Below, one piece after another: positions 62,937 through 64,000 of a DNA stretch of 64,000 nt; within the stretch, counting starts at the first letter, position 1, and each line of letters opens with the position of its first letter. Source of the DNA: Candidatus Lariskella endosymbiont of Epinotia ramella (GTDB lineage: Bacteria; Pseudomonadota; Alphaproteobacteria; Rickettsiales; Midichloriaceae); contig NZ_OZ026472.1 of the NCBI RefSeq assembly GCF_964019805.1, positions 310,001 through 374,000 of the forward strand. Direction: 5' to 3'. The notes under the pieces were generated by a model. The model saw nothing but the letters and a program-made list of their open reading frames with translations. It did no database searches and had not been told where the DNA came from. Made by a program: the position numbers and the translations under genes.

Positions 62937-64000
62937 ATGGATAGTAGAAGATTAGGTTTAGAATTGAGGCCTTCTTTAAGAAAGCTCTCATGGTGTGTGC
63001 TTGAAGCAGATGAGCGAAAAGTGCTTTATCTTTGCCAAGTGCTTGGTATTCATGAGGTGCTATCTAGAGTGCTTGTAAATCGTGGTTATTCTGATCCAGA
63101 TATGGCTGCTAAATTTCTTATTCCTAAAGTGAAAGACTCTCTTCCAGATCCATTTCTTCTGAAAGACATAGATATTGCAGCAGATCGTATAATTTCTGCA
63201 ATACAGAATCAAGAGAAGGTAACCATTTTTGCAGATTATGACGTAGACGGCGCAACCTCATCTGCATTGCTTAAGAAGTTTCTCTGTGAGTGTGGAATTT
63301 TACCTGGCATATATATTCCGCACAGAATCAATGAAGGGTATGGTCCTAACGTAGGTGCTATCCAACAGATAAAAGCAAATGGTACAAGTCTTTTAATTAC
63401 AGTTGATTGTGGAACAACAGCATTTGAGCCGCTGAGTGAAGCAAAGAAAATAGGTCTTGATGTCATTGTACTTGACCATCACATGGCAGATGGAAAGCTG
63501 CCTGACGCGCTTGCAATTGTGAATCCCAACAGGTTAGATGACGATTTTCCATACAAAAGTATAGCAGCTGTTGCTGTAACATTTATGACTGTGATAGCTG
63601 TGCGTACTAAGTTAAGAAAGATAAACTGGTTTGGAACTAATAAGGAGCCAGATTTAATTCAATATTTAGATCTAGTGGCACTTGGTACAGTTTGTGATAT
63701 TATGCCTCTTACTGGTTTAAATAGAGCATTTGTTGCTCAAGGATTGCAACTTATTGCAAAGAGGAATAATTTAGGGCTTAGGATGATTGCTGATGTTGTA
63801 AAGTTAGACGCAAAACCTCGCAGCTTTCATCTTGGATACATAATAGGACCAAGGATAAATGCAGGTGGTAGGATAAGCAAGCCAGAACTTGGTGCTGCAC
63901 TACTAACAACTATAGACCCTATAGAAGCTCATGATATAGCAAGTAAGCTGAATATGCTCAATCAAGAGAGAAGGGAGATTGAAAAGCAGGCGCTTGATGA
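62937..64000 (+). CDS. recJ: single-stranded-DNA-specific exonuclease RecJ (5' part, runs off the window)
   Basis: RecJ is a 5'-3' single-strand exonuclease in recombination and mismatch or base-excision repair. The DHH-family motifs are visible: FADYDVDGATSSALL near residue 99 (motif I), LLITVDCGTTAFEP near 153 (motif II), IVLDHHMADGKLPDALAIVNPN near 176 (motif III, DHH), and LVALGTVCDIMPL near 243 (motif IV). The DHHA1 domain begins with RINAGGRI near 305. The frame is open to the last base of the window, giving 354 codons of an expected 570-600. An ATG at 62937 starts MDSRRLG. Confidence 0.96.
   Translation, partial: MDSRRLGLELRPSLRKLSWCVLEADERKVLYLCQVLGIHEVLSRVLVNRGYSDPDMAAKFLIPKVKDSLPDPFLLKDIDIAADRIISAIQNQEKVTIFADYDVDGATSSALLKKFLCECGILPGIYIPHRINEGYGPNVGAIQQIKANGTSLLITVDCGTTAFEPLSEAKKIGLDVIVLDHHMADGKLPDALAIVNPNRLDDDFPYKSIAAVAVTFMTVIAVRTKLRKINWFGTNKEPDLIQYLDLVALGTVCDIMPLTGLNRAFVAQGLQLIAKRNNLGLRMIADVVKLDAKPRSFHLGYIIGPRINAGGRISKPELGAALLTTIDPIEAHDIASKLNMLNQERREIEKQALD

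Noticed and set aside
1-64000. CRISPR array
   Set aside because: The repeats are dispersed, variable in spacing and not regularly interspaced; no cas gene is present.

Overview
The window looks like part of the chromosome of an AT-rich, obligately intracellular alphaproteobacterium of the order Rickettsiales. The evidence is a Tlc-type ATP/ADP translocase, a VirB9 protein of the rickettsial type IV secretion system, MipZ, an ALA synthase, a mitochondrial-type M16 peptidase, COQ7, an RMD1/DUF155 protein, and dense palindromic repeats, one of which lies inside a coding gene. It also carries flagellar genes (fliQ and flgI-flgJ-flgN-like-flgK-flgL-fliW). Flagellar genes plus tlc fit the Midichloriaceae and other flagellated Rickettsiales better than Rickettsia proper. 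Genus and species cannot be fixed from the sequence alone.

Layout. 0-14 kb: nuoG and smpB (+), then on the minus strand addB, ruvX and bioD, a TPR-methyltransferase (+), coq7-tyrS and hisS-mipZ (both minus). 14-24 kb: a small membrane protein, hemA, an M16 protease, a nest of insertion sequences (an IS1-family remnant beside an IS256-family element with 8-bp target duplications), a PhnP-like hydrolase, and the RMD1-dapD pair. 24-36 kb: queC, a 1019-residue effector-like protein with NPF-containing repeats, an outer-membrane barrel candidate, glmS, gatB and tatD. 36-43 kb: a run of export genes secB-fliQ-virB9, an IS5-family element, ygfZ carrying a palindromic-element insertion, and tlc. 44-54 kb: two giant minus-strand genes, a pentapeptide-repeat protein of about 1556 residues and an ankyrin protein of about 1820 residues. 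55-64 kb: the flagellar hook/rod/filament-junction operon ending in fliW, then hemH and the start of recJ.

Intergenic space is unusually rich in short interspersed repeats, named here for reference. R1 is about 165 bp, with ends related to GGCACTGCC. R2 is about 250 bp, from a CATAACTCTAAGAAG end to a TTTTTGAC end. R3 has CGTCATACTTTTCAAAATTG ends and an inner CCAACTCTTCATTTACCTG block. P is an IS5-like MITE with AGACTTCTTC ends. Empty and filled sites inside this one window show that these are mobile: R2 sits in R1 with a 10-bp duplication, R1 sits in R2, P sits in R1 with an AAT duplication, and the P core sits in frame in ygfZ. P shares terminal sequence and 3-bp AAT/ATT duplications with the local IS5-family element. 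R3 ends abut the start codons of glmS and hemH and probably supply their translation-initiation context.

Functionally the window combines housekeeping (NADH dehydrogenase, haem and ubiquinone synthesis, DAP and amino-sugar supply for peptidoglycan, tRNA charging, recombination and repair) with host-interaction equipment (ATP import, secretion, large repeat proteins, a motif-bearing candidate effector) and flagellum construction. I found no tRNA or rRNA gene and no CRISPR array.
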